DNA from: Methylobacterium sp. NEAU K
GTDB taxonomy: Bacteria; Pseudomonadota; Alphaproteobacteria; Rhizobiales; Beijerinckiaceae
NCBI RefSeq assembly: GCF_030700285.1
Contig: NZ_JAUYZJ010000001.1
Location: 124,001 to 188,000, forward strand
DNA: 64,000 nucleotides
Direction: 5' to 3'
The notes below the pieces were generated by a model that saw only the letters and a list, made by a program, of their open reading frames with translations, ran no database searches and was not told the DNA's origin. The position numbers and the translations under genes are program-made. This document shows positions 25,225 through 34,525 of the stretch, one piece after another. Position 1 is the stretch's first letter. Every line of letters begins with the position of its first letter.

Positions 25225-27687
25225 TCACCGCCCCCACAGGCCGACGCGCTCGGCCCGGGCCTGCTCCTCGGCTCCGAGCAGATCCGGCGGCGCATCGTCC
25301 GAGGCGCGGGCGCCGCCCGCCGCCAGGATCAGCCCTGCGAGGTCGTCGCCCTCGATCTGGCAGCGCGACGCGGCCCCGTCGGCGCCCCCGCCGCAAACCA
25401 CCTCGCGGCGGCGCAGGTAGCTCGCGAGCTGGCGCGCGAGGTGGCCGCGTTCGCCCACGACGCCTAGAAGGCGCACGGTCCGCCCGCGCAAGGAGAGGGT
25501 TCCGGTGTCGATCACCTCCGGAACGCCCCGGATCTCGCCGGTCGAGACGTGTGCCGGTGCCGGGACCGCCGGCTGGGCTGCTGCGACCGCGGGCGCCGGC
25601 TCGGCCCGCTCCGCCGAGGGGCGCGGGCGGCCCTTGGCGAGCTGCGCCGAGGCGCGCTGGACGAAGTCGTGGAAGATCCCGGCCGGCATCTCGCCGCCGA
25701 ACATCCGGTTCATCGGGCTGTCGTCGTCGTTCCCGACCCAGACCCCGACCACGAGGTCCGGGGTCAGGCCGACGAACCAGGCATCGCGAAAATCCTGGCT
25801 CGTGCCGGTCTTGCCACCGATGATCTGGCCGGGCACCCGTGCCGCCCGGCCGGTGCCGGACTCGACCACCGCCTGGAGCGAGTCGAGCATCATCTCGCGC
25901 GGCTCCTGCGCGAGCGGCGCCCCCGGGGTGGAGTCGGCATGGACGTAGAGCGGCTGCGGGGCTCCACCGCGGATCGCGTGGATGCCGAAGGCCTGGAGCG
26001 GCGCGCGGCCGGCCAGGACCGAGCCGTAGGCGCGGGTCATCTCCAGCAGGCTCACGGCGCCGGAGCCGAGGACGAGGCTCGGCACGTTCGGGAGATCGGA
26101 CTGGATCCCGAGCTTGCGCGCGGTGGCGATCACCGCCGGGATGCCGACCTCCTGTCCGAGCTGGGCCGCGATGGTGTTGATCGAGAGCGCGAAGGCTGTC
26201 CGCAGCGGCACGGACCCGCGATAGCGCCCGTCGTCATTCTCGGGCTCCCAATCGCCGATCCGCACCGGCCGATCGACCAGGACGGTCTCGGGGGAAAGGC
26301 CCTGCTGGTAGGCCGTGAGGTAGACGAGGAGCTTGAACAGCGATCCCGGCTGGCGTTTGGCCTGGACCGCGCGGTTGAACTGGCTGTCCTCGTAATCCCG
26401 GCCGCCGACCATGGCGAGGATCGCGCCCTCCTTCGACAGCACCACCATGGCCGCCTGACCGACCTTGCGGCGCGCTCCGTCCTTGTCGAGGCGGCGTGCG
26501 ACGACGCCCTCGGCAAGGCTCTGGAGGTCGAGGTTAAGGGTCGACCGCACGGTCATGTCGCCGTCGGTGCCGGCCAGCCGCTTCACGTCCCCGCCGATCA
26601 TGTCGAGGAAGTAATTGGTGCCCGGCGGCGCCTCGGGGGGCGACCGCAGGGTCACGCTCTGCTTGCGCGCCGCATCGGCTTCCTTCTGCGGGATCGCGCC
26701 GGTCTCGACCATGGCCTGGAGCACCACGTCGGCCCGCTCCTTGGCGCCGCCGAGGTTGCGGGTCGGGGCGAGCTGCGACGGCGCCCGCACCAGCCCGGCC
26801 AGCATGGCCGCCTCGGGCAGGGTCAGGGCTTTGGCCGGCTTGCCGAAATAGCGCCGGGCCGCCGCGTCCGCCCCGTAGGCGCCGGCGCCGAAATAGGCGG
26901 TGTCGAGGTAGCCGAGCAGGATCTCGTCCTTGCTCATCGTCGCGTCGACGCGCAGCGCCAGGAAAGCCTCTTGGACCTTGCGCCAGAGCGTCTTCTCCTG
27001 GTTGAGCGAGGTCAGGCGGACATATTGCTGTGTGATCGTCGAACCGCCCTCGCGCACGCCGCCGCCCAGGGCGTTGCGCCACGCAGCGCGGGCGAGGCCG
27101 CGCAGGTCGATGCCCCAGTGGCTGTAGAAGCGCCGGTCCTCGATGGCCACGATCGCCTGGGCGAGGTGCGGGGGCAGGTCGGCGGCGGTCAGCTTCTGGC
27201 CGCGGAAGCTGCCCCGCGTGGCGAAGACCCGCCCGTCATCGGCCTCGACGGTGATCGCCCTCTGGCCGGTATCGACGATGGCCCCGCCCAGAGGCGGCAG
27301 GGTCAGGAGGGCTGCGAGCAGGTAGATCCCGAGGGCCAGGAGCGGCAGCAGGATCGCGACGCCGGCGGCGATCAGGGCCGGCCGGCGCCGCAGCCGGCCA
27401 AAGCCCCGAAGGCGCGAACGGGCACCGATCGGTTTCTCCGCCGCGGCGGCAGGAGGCGCTCGGTCGCGGCTTCGCGCCAGACGGGCGGCGGATCGCGCCA
27501 ACGCCGCACGCCAGAGATTCAGGCATCCGAGCCCGGCCGCGGCGATCAGCACCCACAGATGGCGGAAGAGGTCGCGGGCCGCGCGTCCGGCCGCGCGGGC
27601 CGCCATGCGCGGATCCGCGGCGTCGGCGCCGGATCCCCGCACGGGACTCGGATCGGTCGGGGCGCGCTCCGGCGCGTCGGGCGTCAT
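25225..27687 (-). CDS. class A penicillin-binding protein with C-terminal SNase-like domain
   Basis: Bifunctional peptidoglycan synthase of 820 residues. Order: cytoplasmic basic region, membrane anchor (about 103-130), glycosyltransferase domain with EDRRFYSHWG (183-192) and GGSTITQQYVR, transpeptidase domain with nucleophile in PGSLFK (Ser near 449), SIN in FALSINTIAAQLG, and GGKTGTSQDF near 625. The last 95 residues are unexpected: VIDTGTLSLRGRTVRLLGVV through LGAEEQARAERVGLWGR resemble the staphylococcal-nuclease (thermonuclease) fold, but the usual catalytic Asp/Arg/Glu set is not evident. PBP1A-like; the tail may bind rather than cut. Confidence 0.9.
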   Translation of the reverse strand: MTPDAPERAPTDPSPVRGSGADAADPRMAARAAGRAARDLFRHLWVLIAAAGLGCLNLWRAALARSAARLARSRDRAPPAAAAEKPIGARSRLRGFGRLRRRPALIAAGVAILLPLLALGIYLLAALLTLPPLGGAIVDTGQRAITVEADDGRVFATRGSFRGQKLTAADLPPHLAQAIVAIEDRRFYSHWGIDLRGLARAAWRNALGGGVREGGSTITQQYVRLTSLNQEKTLWRKVQEAFLALRVDATMSKDEILLGYLDTAYFGAGAYGADAAARRYFGKPAKALTLPEAAMLAGLVRAPSQLAPTRNLGGAKERADVVLQAMVETGAIPQKEADAARKQSVTLRSPPEAPPGTNYFLDMIGGDVKRLAGTDGDMTVRSTLNLDLQSLAEGVVARRLDKDGARRKVGQAAMVVLSKEGAILAMVGGRDYEDSQFNRAVQAKRQPGSLFKLLVYLTAYQQGLSPETVLVDRPVRIGDWEPENDDGRYRGSVPLRTAFALSINTIAAQLGQEVGIPAVIATARKLGIQSDLPNVPSLVLGSGAVSLLEMTRAYGSVLAGRAPLQAFGIHAIRGGAPQPLYVHADSTPGAPLAQEPREMMLDSLQAVVESGTGRAARVPGQIIGGKTGTSQDFRDAWFVGLTPDLVVGVWVGNDDDSPMNRMFGGEMPAGIFHDFVQRASAQLAKGRPRPSAERAEPAPAVAAAQPAVPAPAHVSTGEIRGVPEVIDTGTLSLRGRTVRLLGVVGERGHLARQLASYLRRREVVCGGGADGAASRCQIEGDDLAGLILAAGGARASDDAPPDLLGAEEQARAERVGLWGR

Positions 27688-27946
27688 CGCGATGCGTGTT
27701 CCGCGACCGGCCGTTCCGGTCTGCGGAGGGTTCTAAGCGGACTTGCGCCGGCAGGCCATCGCTTCGGCCGCTCAGGTTTCCGACGCAGTACCGCAGGACG
27801 CGTTCGGCAAACCCGCTCAGGCCTCGTTCGGGCACCTGTCCTGCCATCGCGGGGAGGAAATCGTGCCCGAACGCGGATCGGCGCGCGACCGTGTGACCCG
27901 GATCACGCGGCCCGGTCCGGGCCTCGGATCGGGACGTCGCGCAGGC

Positions 27947-28615
27947 TCACCGGCCCACGGGAGCGACCGGTTGTCGGGCCGTCCCGTGCTGGCTGCGCAG
28001 CTGGAAGGCGAGGATCAGCAGGAGGACGCCGAAGGCTAAGGTGTAGGCGCCGATCCACCAGGTCAGCACCAGGGCCGACATGCCCGGCTCGAGGATCAGC
28101 GCGATGCCGAACAGGATCGACAGGACGCCGCCCAGGACCAGCCACCAGCGCCCATAATGCAGGTGCAACCGGAAGGCCGCCGCGATCATCAGGCCACCGG
28201 TAATCAGAGCCCAGGCGGCCAGCAGCAGCACGAAGGCCCAGACCGCCGCGGCCGGCACCAGCACGGCGACCACGCCGACGATGATGTCGACGATCCCCTC
28301 CAGGAGCAGGAAGCCCCAGCGCTCGTGCCGCTGGGCCGCCCGCACAGCGCCCACGATGGCGAAGATGCCATCGGCGAAGGTGTAGGCGGCGAAGAACAGC
28401 ACCAGCGAGAGCACGAAGGCCCCCGGCGCCACGAAGGCGATGATGCCGAACAGGATCGCGATAACACCGCGCAGGGCGACGAGCCACCAGTTCCGGGCGA
28501 GCGCCGCGCTCATCGCGTCGAGGCGTGCCGTGCCGACGAGCGGGATCCCGGAGGGCGAGGTCGCCGTCGAGCCGAATCCCGGCCCTTGCGGTGTCGGTGA
28601 CGAGGTGCCGGTCAT
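27947..28615 (-). CDS. HdeD/DUF308 family membrane protein
   Basis: 222-residue protein with six hydrophobic helices in three duplicated hairpins, e.g. WWLVALRGVIAILFGIIAFV, WGFLLLEGIVDIIVGVVAVL and WWLVLGGVLSILFGIALILE, the pattern of HdeD (acid-resistance) proteins. Function in alphaproteobacteria is not established. The start at 28615 is preceded by a 200-base gap shared with the divergent EmrA gene. Much longer open frames on this strand over EmrA are artefacts of GC-rich DNA. Confidence 0.88.
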   Translation of the reverse strand: MTGTSSPTPQGPGFGSTATSPSGIPLVGTARLDAMSAALARNWWLVALRGVIAILFGIIAFVAPGAFVLSLVLFFAAYTFADGIFAIVGAVRAAQRHERWGFLLLEGIVDIIVGVVAVLVPAAAVWAFVLLLAAWALITGGLMIAAAFRLHLHYGRWWLVLGGVLSILFGIALILEPGMSALVLTWWIGAYTLAFGVLLLILAFQLRSQHGTARQPVAPVGR

Positions 28616-28813
28616 GGCGAAACTCCGAGGCGCGCCGCGCGCGGATCGCCAGCGTTTCTGCCCGCAGAACGCTGCACTGCGACAAGCGTTCCTGACGCAG
28701 TCGGGTTCCGAGCGGAACCTTGCCGCCGCCGCCGGCTTTTGCTGCCGAGGCGGGCGTTGAGCGTAGCCTGGCCGCCGTGAGGCGGCCGGCTCAACTGGCG
28801 GCGACGATTTCCC

Positions 28814-30070
28814 ATGTTTGATGATCAGCGGCAGGCCGCCGAGGCACGCGTGCGGCCGGCCGACGGCCGGCCGGGGCTGCCCGATCGCGACGTCATGGAT
28901 CTTGGACGAAGCGGCCCTGCCCGAGACAGCGAGACGGGGCGCAAGGCTGCCCCGGAGGCAGACGAGGACGGGGCCGAAGGCCGGGACGCCCCGGACGAGG
29001 AAGGCCGAGAGGATGGGGAGGAGGCCGATGAGGCCGGACGCCCGAACATCCTGCGGCGCCACCCGTTCGCGTTCCTGGTCGGCGGCCTCGCGGTTGTGGC
29101 GCTCTGCGTGGGCGTCTTCTTCTACTGGCTCCTGTACATGCATCCCTACGAGAGCACCGACGACGCGTTCGTCGATGCGCGCAGCATCGCGATCCAGCCG
29201 AAGGTCGGCGGCTACCTCGTCGACGTGCCGGTCACCGACAATCAGCACGTCGAGGCGGGGCAGGTGCTGTTCCAGATCTACCAGCGCGACTACGAGATCG
29301 CCCGCGATCAGGCCCAGGCGCAGGTCGAGGCCGACGAGGCCGCGATCCGGAACATCGACGCCCAGATCCAGGCCCAGAACGCGAATATCGACGTGTCCAA
29401 GGCGCAGGTCGCCACCGCCGAGGCGGCGCTGAAGTTCGCTCAGGAAGACGCGGCCCGCTACAAGGACCTCGCGGAACGCGGCTCGGGCTCGATCCAGCAA
29501 TCCCAGTCCGCGACCTCGACGCTGCAGCAGCGCCAGGCCGCGCTGCAGAGCGCCAATGCCAGCGTGGTCGCCGCGCAGAAGCAGATCGGCTCGCTCCAGG
29601 CACAGAAGGCATCCACGCAGGCGCAGATCGCCCGGGACAAGGCGCAGGTCGAGCAGGCCGAGCTGAACCTCGGCTACACCACGGTCCGGGCCGTGCAGCC
29701 CGGCCGAGTGGTGCGCCTGACCGGCGGAATCGGCGAATTCGCTCAGGCCGGCCAGAGCCTGTCGATGTTCGTGCCCGACGACATCTGGGTGACCGCCAAC
29801 TACAAGGAGACGCAGATCGCCGACATGAGGCCGGGTCAACGGGTCGATGTCGCGATCGACGCCTACCCGGACCGCAAGATCCACGGAACGGTGGCCTCCG
29901 TGCAGCCGGGCTCCGGCACCGCCTTCAGCCTGTTGCCGGCGCAGAACGCCACCGGCAACTACGTGAAGGTCACGCAGCGCATCCCGGTCAAGATCGTGAT
30001 CAGCGACTGGCCGACGGATGTCTCGATCGGTCCCGGGATGTCGATCGTTCCGACCGTCAAGGTGCGGTGA
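28814..30070 (+). CDS. emrA: EmrA-type periplasmic adaptor (HlyD family)
   Basis: Adaptor that links the EmrB pump to an outer-membrane channel for drug efflux. 418 residues: an acidic, disordered cytoplasmic N-terminus (about 1-78), one membrane helix (FAFLVGGLAVVALCVGVFFY, about 84-103), then the barrel-sandwich hybrid (YESTDDAFVDARSIAIQPKV and GGYLVDVPVTDNQHVEAGQV), a long coiled-coil hairpin (about 150-280), and the beta barrel (IWVTANYKETQIADMRPGQR). Its stop overlaps the EmrB start by four bases. The N-terminal tail is longer than usual for the family. Confidence 0.92.
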   Translation: MFDDQRQAAEARVRPADGRPGLPDRDVMDLGRSGPARDSETGRKAAPEADEDGAEGRDAPDEEGREDGEEADEAGRPNILRRHPFAFLVGGLAVVALCVGVFFYWLLYMHPYESTDDAFVDARSIAIQPKVGGYLVDVPVTDNQHVEAGQVLFQIYQRDYEIARDQAQAQVEADEAAIRNIDAQIQAQNANIDVSKAQVATAEAALKFAQEDAARYKDLAERGSGSIQQSQSATSTLQQRQAALQSANASVVAAQKQIGSLQAQKASTQAQIARDKAQVEQAELNLGYTTVRAVQPGRVVRLTGGIGEFAQAGQSLSMFVPDDIWVTANYKETQIADMRPGQRVDVAIDAYPDRKIHGTVASVQPGSGTAFSLLPAQNATGNYVKVTQRIPVKIVISDWPTDVSIGPGMSIVPTVKVR

Positions 30071-31734
30071 CCGCGATGGTCGGCAAGACCGGAACGGGCA
30101 AGACCGGAACGGGCAAGACCGGGGCGGGCGAGGCTGGGGCGGGCGAGGCTGGGGCGGGCAAGGCGCCCGGTGGCCACAATCCCTGGCTGATCGCCTTCGT
30201 GGTGGCGCTTGCCACCTTCATGGAGGTGCTCGACACCACCATCGCCAACGTGGCCCTGCGCTACATCTCGGGTGGCTTGGCGGTCGGTCCCGACGAGGCG
30301 GCCTGGGTGGTGACCAGCTACCTCGTGGCGAACGCGATCACCCTCACGGCGTCGAGCTTTCTGGCCAAGCGCTTCGGCCGGAAGATGTTCTTCATGTGGT
30401 CGGTCGCTCTGTTCACCGTTTCGTCGATCCTGTGCGGCTTCGCCTGGAGCCTCGAATCGCTGCTCCTGTTCCGCGTGCTGCAGGGGCTGGGCGGCGGCGG
30501 CATGGCGCCGCTGGCGCAGTCGATCCTGGCCGATTCCTTCCCGCCGGAGAAGCGCGGGCAGGCCTTCGCGATCTACGGGGTCGCCATCGTGGTGGCGCCG
30601 GTGATCGGCCCGACGCTCGGCGGCTGGCTCTCCGACAACGCCTCCTGGCACTGGTGCTTCCTGATCAACGGCCCGATCGGCGTGATCGCGCTGGGGCTGA
30701 TGTACTGGCTCATCGAGGACAGCGCGGCTGCCAAGAAGGAGCGCCGCGCCCTGGTGCGCAAGGGCATCCGGTTCGACATCGTCGGCTTCCTGCTGGTCGC
30801 CCTGTTCCTCGGCTCGCTGGAGGTCATCCTCGACGAGGGCCAGCGGAAGGACTGGTTCGGCACCTCGACCTTGATGAACGTGTCCGGCGTGCTGATGGTG
30901 ATCTCGTTCGTCGCCATGATCCCATGGCTCCTGAACAGGAAGAATCCGGCCGTCGATCTGAGCCTCATCGGCAACCGCCAGTTCGGATCCTGCTTCCTGG
31001 TGATGATGTTCACCGGGGCGATCCTGATCGCCACCACGCAGTTCATCCCGCAGATCACGCAGGAATACTACGGCTACACCGCGACCCTGTCGGGTCTGGT
31101 GCTGGGCCCAGGCGGCATCGTCACGGTGGTGATGATGTTCCTCACCGGCCGCGTCTCGGCCTACATCCAGCCGAAATGGCTGATCGCCACCGGCATGGCG
31201 ATCGTGGCGTTGGGCATGGTCGACCTGACCCGGCTCAACGGCACGACGACCTTCGCGTTCTTCGCGTGGTCGCGCGTCTATATCGGCATCGGCCTGCCGA
31301 TGGTGTTCCTGTCGATCACCTCGGCCTCCTATGACGGTCTTCGCAAGGACCAGACCGACCAAGCCTCGGCGCTGATCAACGTCGCCCGCAACGTCGGCGG
31401 CTCGATGGGCGTGTCCCTCGCGCAGAACATCCTGGCCTATCGCAGCCAGTTCCATCAGAGCCGGCTGGTCGAGAGCGTCAACCCGGCCGCGCCGGCCTAC
31501 CAGGAGACCATGCGTCAGGCGACGCAGTACTTCTCCGAGCACGGCTATACCGGCGTCGAGGCTCAGAACCAAGCGACCGCCTGGATCGGCAGCGTGCTCC
31601 AGACCGAGGTGGCCTACTGGGCCTATATCGATGTCTTCTGGGTGATGGGCCTCGTGGCCGCCTGCGCGGTCCCCCTCGCCCTCAGCCTGAGATCGGTCAA
31701 GCTCGGCGGCGGAGCCCCGGCGGGCGGGCACTGA
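30067..31734 (+). CDS. emrB: EmrB-type DHA2 major facilitator drug:H+ antiporter
   Basis: Inner-membrane, proton-driven multidrug efflux pump with 14 membrane segments, 555 residues. Signature: LATFMEVLDTTIANVALRYI in helix 1, RVLQGLGGGGMAPLAQSILA (motif A/C region), and PVIGPTLGGWLSDNASWHWC. The GTG start overlaps emrA (GTGA); an ATG three codons later is possible. The first 35 residues are an odd Gly/Lys/Thr repeat encoded by 15-base DNA repeats. No TolC-like gene adjoins. Confidence 0.93.
   Translation: MTAMVGKTGTGKTGTGKTGAGEAGAGEAGAGKAPGGHNPWLIAFVVALATFMEVLDTTIANVALRYISGGLAVGPDEAAWVVTSYLVANAITLTASSFLAKRFGRKMFFMWSVALFTVSSILCGFAWSLESLLLFRVLQGLGGGGMAPLAQSILADSFPPEKRGQAFAIYGVAIVVAPVIGPTLGGWLSDNASWHWCFLINGPIGVIALGLMYWLIEDSAAAKKERRALVRKGIRFDIVGFLLVALFLGSLEVILDEGQRKDWFGTSTLMNVSGVLMVISFVAMIPWLLNRKNPAVDLSLIGNRQFGSCFLVMMFTGAILIATTQFIPQITQEYYGYTATLSGLVLGPGGIVTVVMMFLTGRVSAYIQPKWLIATGMAIVALGMVDLTRLNGTTTFAFFAWSRVYIGIGLPMVFLSITSASYDGLRKDQTDQASALINVARNVGGSMGVSLAQNILAYRSQFHQSRLVESVNPAAPAYQETMRQATQYFSEHGYTGVEAQNQATAWIGSVLQTEVAYWAYIDVFWVMGLVAACAVPLALSLRSVKLGGGAPAGGH
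30091..30165. repeat. five 15-bp tandem repeats in the emrB 5' end
   Basis: Two copies of GGAACGGGCAAGACC, two of GGGGCGGGCGAGGCT and one GGGGCGGGCAAGGCG run end to end. They keep frame (five codons each) and encode GTGKT/GAGEA-type repeats before the first helix, so copy-number change would alter the N-terminus without frameshift. Confidence 0.92.
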
Positions 31735-31779
31735 CGCGGGACGGGGCGCTTCGCCCGGCCCCGCGCCCGGCGGGCGGGA

Positions 31780-32979
31780 TCAGACGCCGTCCCGCGGCAG
31801 CGCCTCCGTCACCTCGACGCGACGGTTGTCGGCAGTCCGGCCTGCCTCGTCGGACGCGGTCTCGGTCTGGCTCGGCGTCCTGTCGGGGGCGCCCGCCACA
31901 GCGGCGACGCCCTGGTAGCGGTTCAGGCGGCGGTCGATCATATCGTCGATCCGCCCGTGCAGCTCCGCCACCGTCAGGCTGCGGCGCTTGCCCCCGGCCT
32001 TCTCGGTGAACAGGCTGCGGTTGGCCCGGGCGGCGCTGCGGAATTCACGCCCGGCCACCTCGTCGGGCTTCTCGGAGGACAGCGACAGGAAGCGCCCGGC
32101 GCTGGCGGTGCCCAGGAAGTGGGCGAGGTAGAGCTCCGTGGTGGTGAGCGCCCGGCCAACCCGCGCCTCGATCCGCTCGCGGTCGCGCTTGACCAGCTCT
32201 GCCGCCATCAGTGCGGCGACCCGCGGATCGTTGCGCAGGCCGAGCACGCGGGCGCGCATGCCGCCGGCGACCGTGATCGCGGCGCCCCGGCCCTTCACGG
32301 CGGCGGCCTCCTCGCCGAGCCCGTATCGGGCGCCGTAGTCGCGGATCATCTCCAGCCAGGTGCGGGCGACGAACTGGAACAGGCCCTGTGCCGAGGAGGT
32401 CGCCGCCTTGGCGTCCGTATCGAAGCTCGACTCCTTGTCGGCCAGTGCCATCATATAGACCGGATCGACGCCGGCCTCGTCGGAGGCCTTCACGATCGTG
32501 TCGACCACCCGGCGCGGCACGCTGCGCTCGCCGAACCGGACCGCGTCCTCCCCCTGTTCCTGCGTCACCCGGGGCAGGGCCGCGAGGTCGTCCTGGATCA
32601 GCGCGGTGGTCGCCGGCTCCTGCTCCTCCACCGGAAGCCCGTCCCAGGCGGCCGATGCCGCGACCGGGATCGCCTCGGCCAGGATCCCGGCCGCGCGCGG
32701 GCTGGTGTCGACCCGGTCATGGGCCTGGGCGGTGGGCGCGAAATTGGCGGGCGCGAACGCCGCCTGCGGCAGGCCCAGCCCGGCGACGAGGCCGAAGGCC
32801 AGCGCTGCGAAGCGCCGGCGGATCCCGCCCCGGCGCGTGTGGCGAAGTGACCGGCGCCCGTTCTCGCGTCCGGCCCGCGGCAGCCACGCCACGGTTTCAG
32901 TGTCAAAATCGCTCGCGCTCGGCACGAGTCGGCTCACGTCGTCGGCGCAACGCGCCGGCTCCGGGATAACCCCCATCAC
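31780..32979 (-). CDS. secreted lytic transglycosylase (SLT domain)
   Basis: 399 residues. A basic N-terminal stretch is followed by a hydrophobic segment (FAALAFGLVAGLGLPQAAFA, about 57-76), acting as a late signal/anchor, then a linker and a lysozyme-like SLT domain: VYMMALADKESSFDTDAKAA (catalytic Glu in DKESS) and TSSAQGLFQFVARTWLEMIR. It cleaves the glycan strand of peptidoglycan to 1,6-anhydro-muropeptides. The C-terminal 60 residues are low-complexity. Divergent from the ino1 cluster. Confidence 0.88.
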   Translation of the reverse strand: MMGVIPEPARCADDVSRLVPSASDFDTETVAWLPRAGRENGRRSLRHTRRGGIRRRFAALAFGLVAGLGLPQAAFAPANFAPTAQAHDRVDTSPRAAGILAEAIPVAASAAWDGLPVEEQEPATTALIQDDLAALPRVTQEQGEDAVRFGERSVPRRVVDTIVKASDEAGVDPVYMMALADKESSFDTDAKAATSSAQGLFQFVARTWLEMIRDYGARYGLGEEAAAVKGRGAAITVAGGMRARVLGLRNDPRVAALMAAELVKRDRERIEARVGRALTTTELYLAHFLGTASAGRFLSLSSEKPDEVAGREFRSAARANRSLFTEKAGGKRRSLTVAELHGRIDDMIDRRLNRYQGVAAVAGAPDRTPSQTETASDEAGRTADNRRVEVTEALPRDGV

Positions 32980-33299
32980 TGGTCCTCTTCAGATTGTCCC
33001 TTGTATCGGCCCGGCGTCTGGCGGCCGGGTTCCTTGAAGCGGCGGCCCTATCGGCGCCGGCCGTGACCAGAATGGGACGGCCCCGTGATTCAAGCGTGGC
33101 ACGGTCAAGGAAGGGTTAACCCTGCTTTTTAGGGTCGCCTTAACGCCGCGCTCCGTCCGCGCTCCGCCGTGCACCGGCGCAAAGTTGTCGCATTCGCCTT
33201 GGAACGACCGATGATTGGTCCAGTTAGGTAGGGCCCCGGGGGGTTCGACCTTTCACTCCCAAGACGCGACCTGCGTCCCCACAAGGACATCAGTTTCCG
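32980..33299. other. divergent promoter region between the transglycosylase and ino1
   Basis: About 320 bases with no supportable gene. It should hold the promoters of both divergent units. A short AT-richer stretch (about 33090-33145) is the likeliest place; an AAGGAC ribosome site precedes ino1. No clear operator is seen. Confidence 0.45.
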
Positions 33300-34490
33300 A
33301 TGAGCATGCAGACCGGTCGCCGCGTCGGCGTCGCGTTCGTTGGCATGGGCGGCGCCGTCGCCACCACCGCCATCGCCGGCATCGAGATGATCAAATCCGG
33401 ATCGAACCGCCTCGACGGACTGCCGCTCGCAGGCCTCTCCGTGGCGGGTATGGCCGATTATAAGGACCTCGTGTTCGGCGGCTGGGACCTCAACGGCGAC
33501 GATCTCGCCTCGGCCGCAGCCGGGCACGGCGTGCTGTCGAAGGACGACATCGAGGACGGCGCCCGGGCGCTCAAGGGCATCACGCCCTGGCCCGCAGTCG
33601 GCAGCGCCAAGTTCTGTAAGAACATCGACGGCAGCAACCGCATCGTCGCGGCCGGCCACCGCGAGGCGGTCTCGATCATCGCGAGCGACCTCCGGCGCTT
33701 CCAGAAGGAGAGCAACCTCGATGAGGTCGTGGTGGTCAATCTCGCCTCTACGGAGCGTTGGCCCGACCTCTCCGATCCGACGCTGAATTCAGCCGCCGCC
33801 TTCGAGAAGGGGCTCGACTCCAGCGACGAGGCGATCTCCCCCGCGATGCTGTACGCCTACGCGGCGATCAAGAGCGGAATCCCCTACGCCAACTTCACTC
33901 CGAGCGTGGCTGCGGACGTCCCAGCCCTCCTTGACCTCGCCAAGGAGATGAACGTCCCGGTGGCCGGCAAGGACGGCAAGACCGGCCAGACCATGATGAA
34001 GACGGTGCTGGCCCCCGCCTTCAAGGCGCGCGCCCTCCACGTCGACGGCTGGTTCTCCACCAACATCCTGGGCAACCGCGACGGGCTTGCGCTGAACGAC
34101 CCGAACTCGCTCCAGTCGAAGCTCAACACCAAGGGCACGGTGCTCGACTCAATCCTCGGTTATCCGGTCGAGGATCACCTCGTGCACATCCACTATTACC
34201 GCCCGCGCGGCGACGACAAGGAAGCCTGGGACAACATCGACGTCACCGGCTTCATGGGGCAGCGCATGCAGATCAAGGTGAACTTCCTCTGCAAGGACTC
34301 GATCCTGGCCGCGCCGCTCGTCATCGAGATTGCCCGCGTGCTCGACCTCGCCAACAAGCGCGGCGACGGCGGCGTGCAGGAGCAGCTCTCCACCTTCTTC
34401 AAGGCCCCGATGGTGAAGAACGGCCATGGGCCGGAGCACGCCTTCGGCAGGCAGGAGGCCATGCTGCTCGACTGGCTCGGCGTTCACTAG
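33300..34490 (+). CDS. ino1: inositol-3-phosphate synthase
   Basis: NAD+-dependent cyclisation of glucose-6-phosphate to 1D-myo-inositol 3-phosphate. The 396 residues fit the prokaryotic short form: N-terminal Rossmann region VGVAFVGMGGAVATTAIAGI, VVVVNLASTERWPDLSDPTL, the inner core AGKDGKTGQTMMKTVLAPAF with catalytic lysines, WFSTNILGNRDGLALNDPNS, and the C-terminal metal/substrate region FLCKDSILAAPLVIEIARVL. It is the first gene of a nine-gene same-strand cluster and presumably supplies the cyclitol core for the product. Confidence 0.95.
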   Translation: MSMQTGRRVGVAFVGMGGAVATTAIAGIEMIKSGSNRLDGLPLAGLSVAGMADYKDLVFGGWDLNGDDLASAAAGHGVLSKDDIEDGARALKGITPWPAVGSAKFCKNIDGSNRIVAAGHREAVSIIASDLRRFQKESNLDEVVVVNLASTERWPDLSDPTLNSAAAFEKGLDSSDEAISPAMLYAYAAIKSGIPYANFTPSVAADVPALLDLAKEMNVPVAGKDGKTGQTMMKTVLAPAFKARALHVDGWFSTNILGNRDGLALNDPNSLQSKLNTKGTVLDSILGYPVEDHLVHIHYYRPRGDDKEAWDNIDVTGFMGQRMQIKVNFLCKDSILAAPLVIEIARVLDLANKRGDGGVQEQLSTFFKAPMVKNGHGPEHAFGRQEAMLLDWLGVH

Positions 34491-34525
34491 AGCGTCGTCC
34501 GGAAAGGGGTGCTGGTTTTCGGAAA

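Noticed and set aside
28616..29884. extension of the HdeD frame upstream to 29884 (645 codons in all)
   Set aside because: The added part is antisense to emrA and low-complexity; HdeD homology begins after the ATG at 28615.
29959..31731. 590-codon minus-strand frame across emrB
   Set aside because: Antisense to a clear DHA2 transporter; composition is dominated by His/Arg/Asp without any domain.
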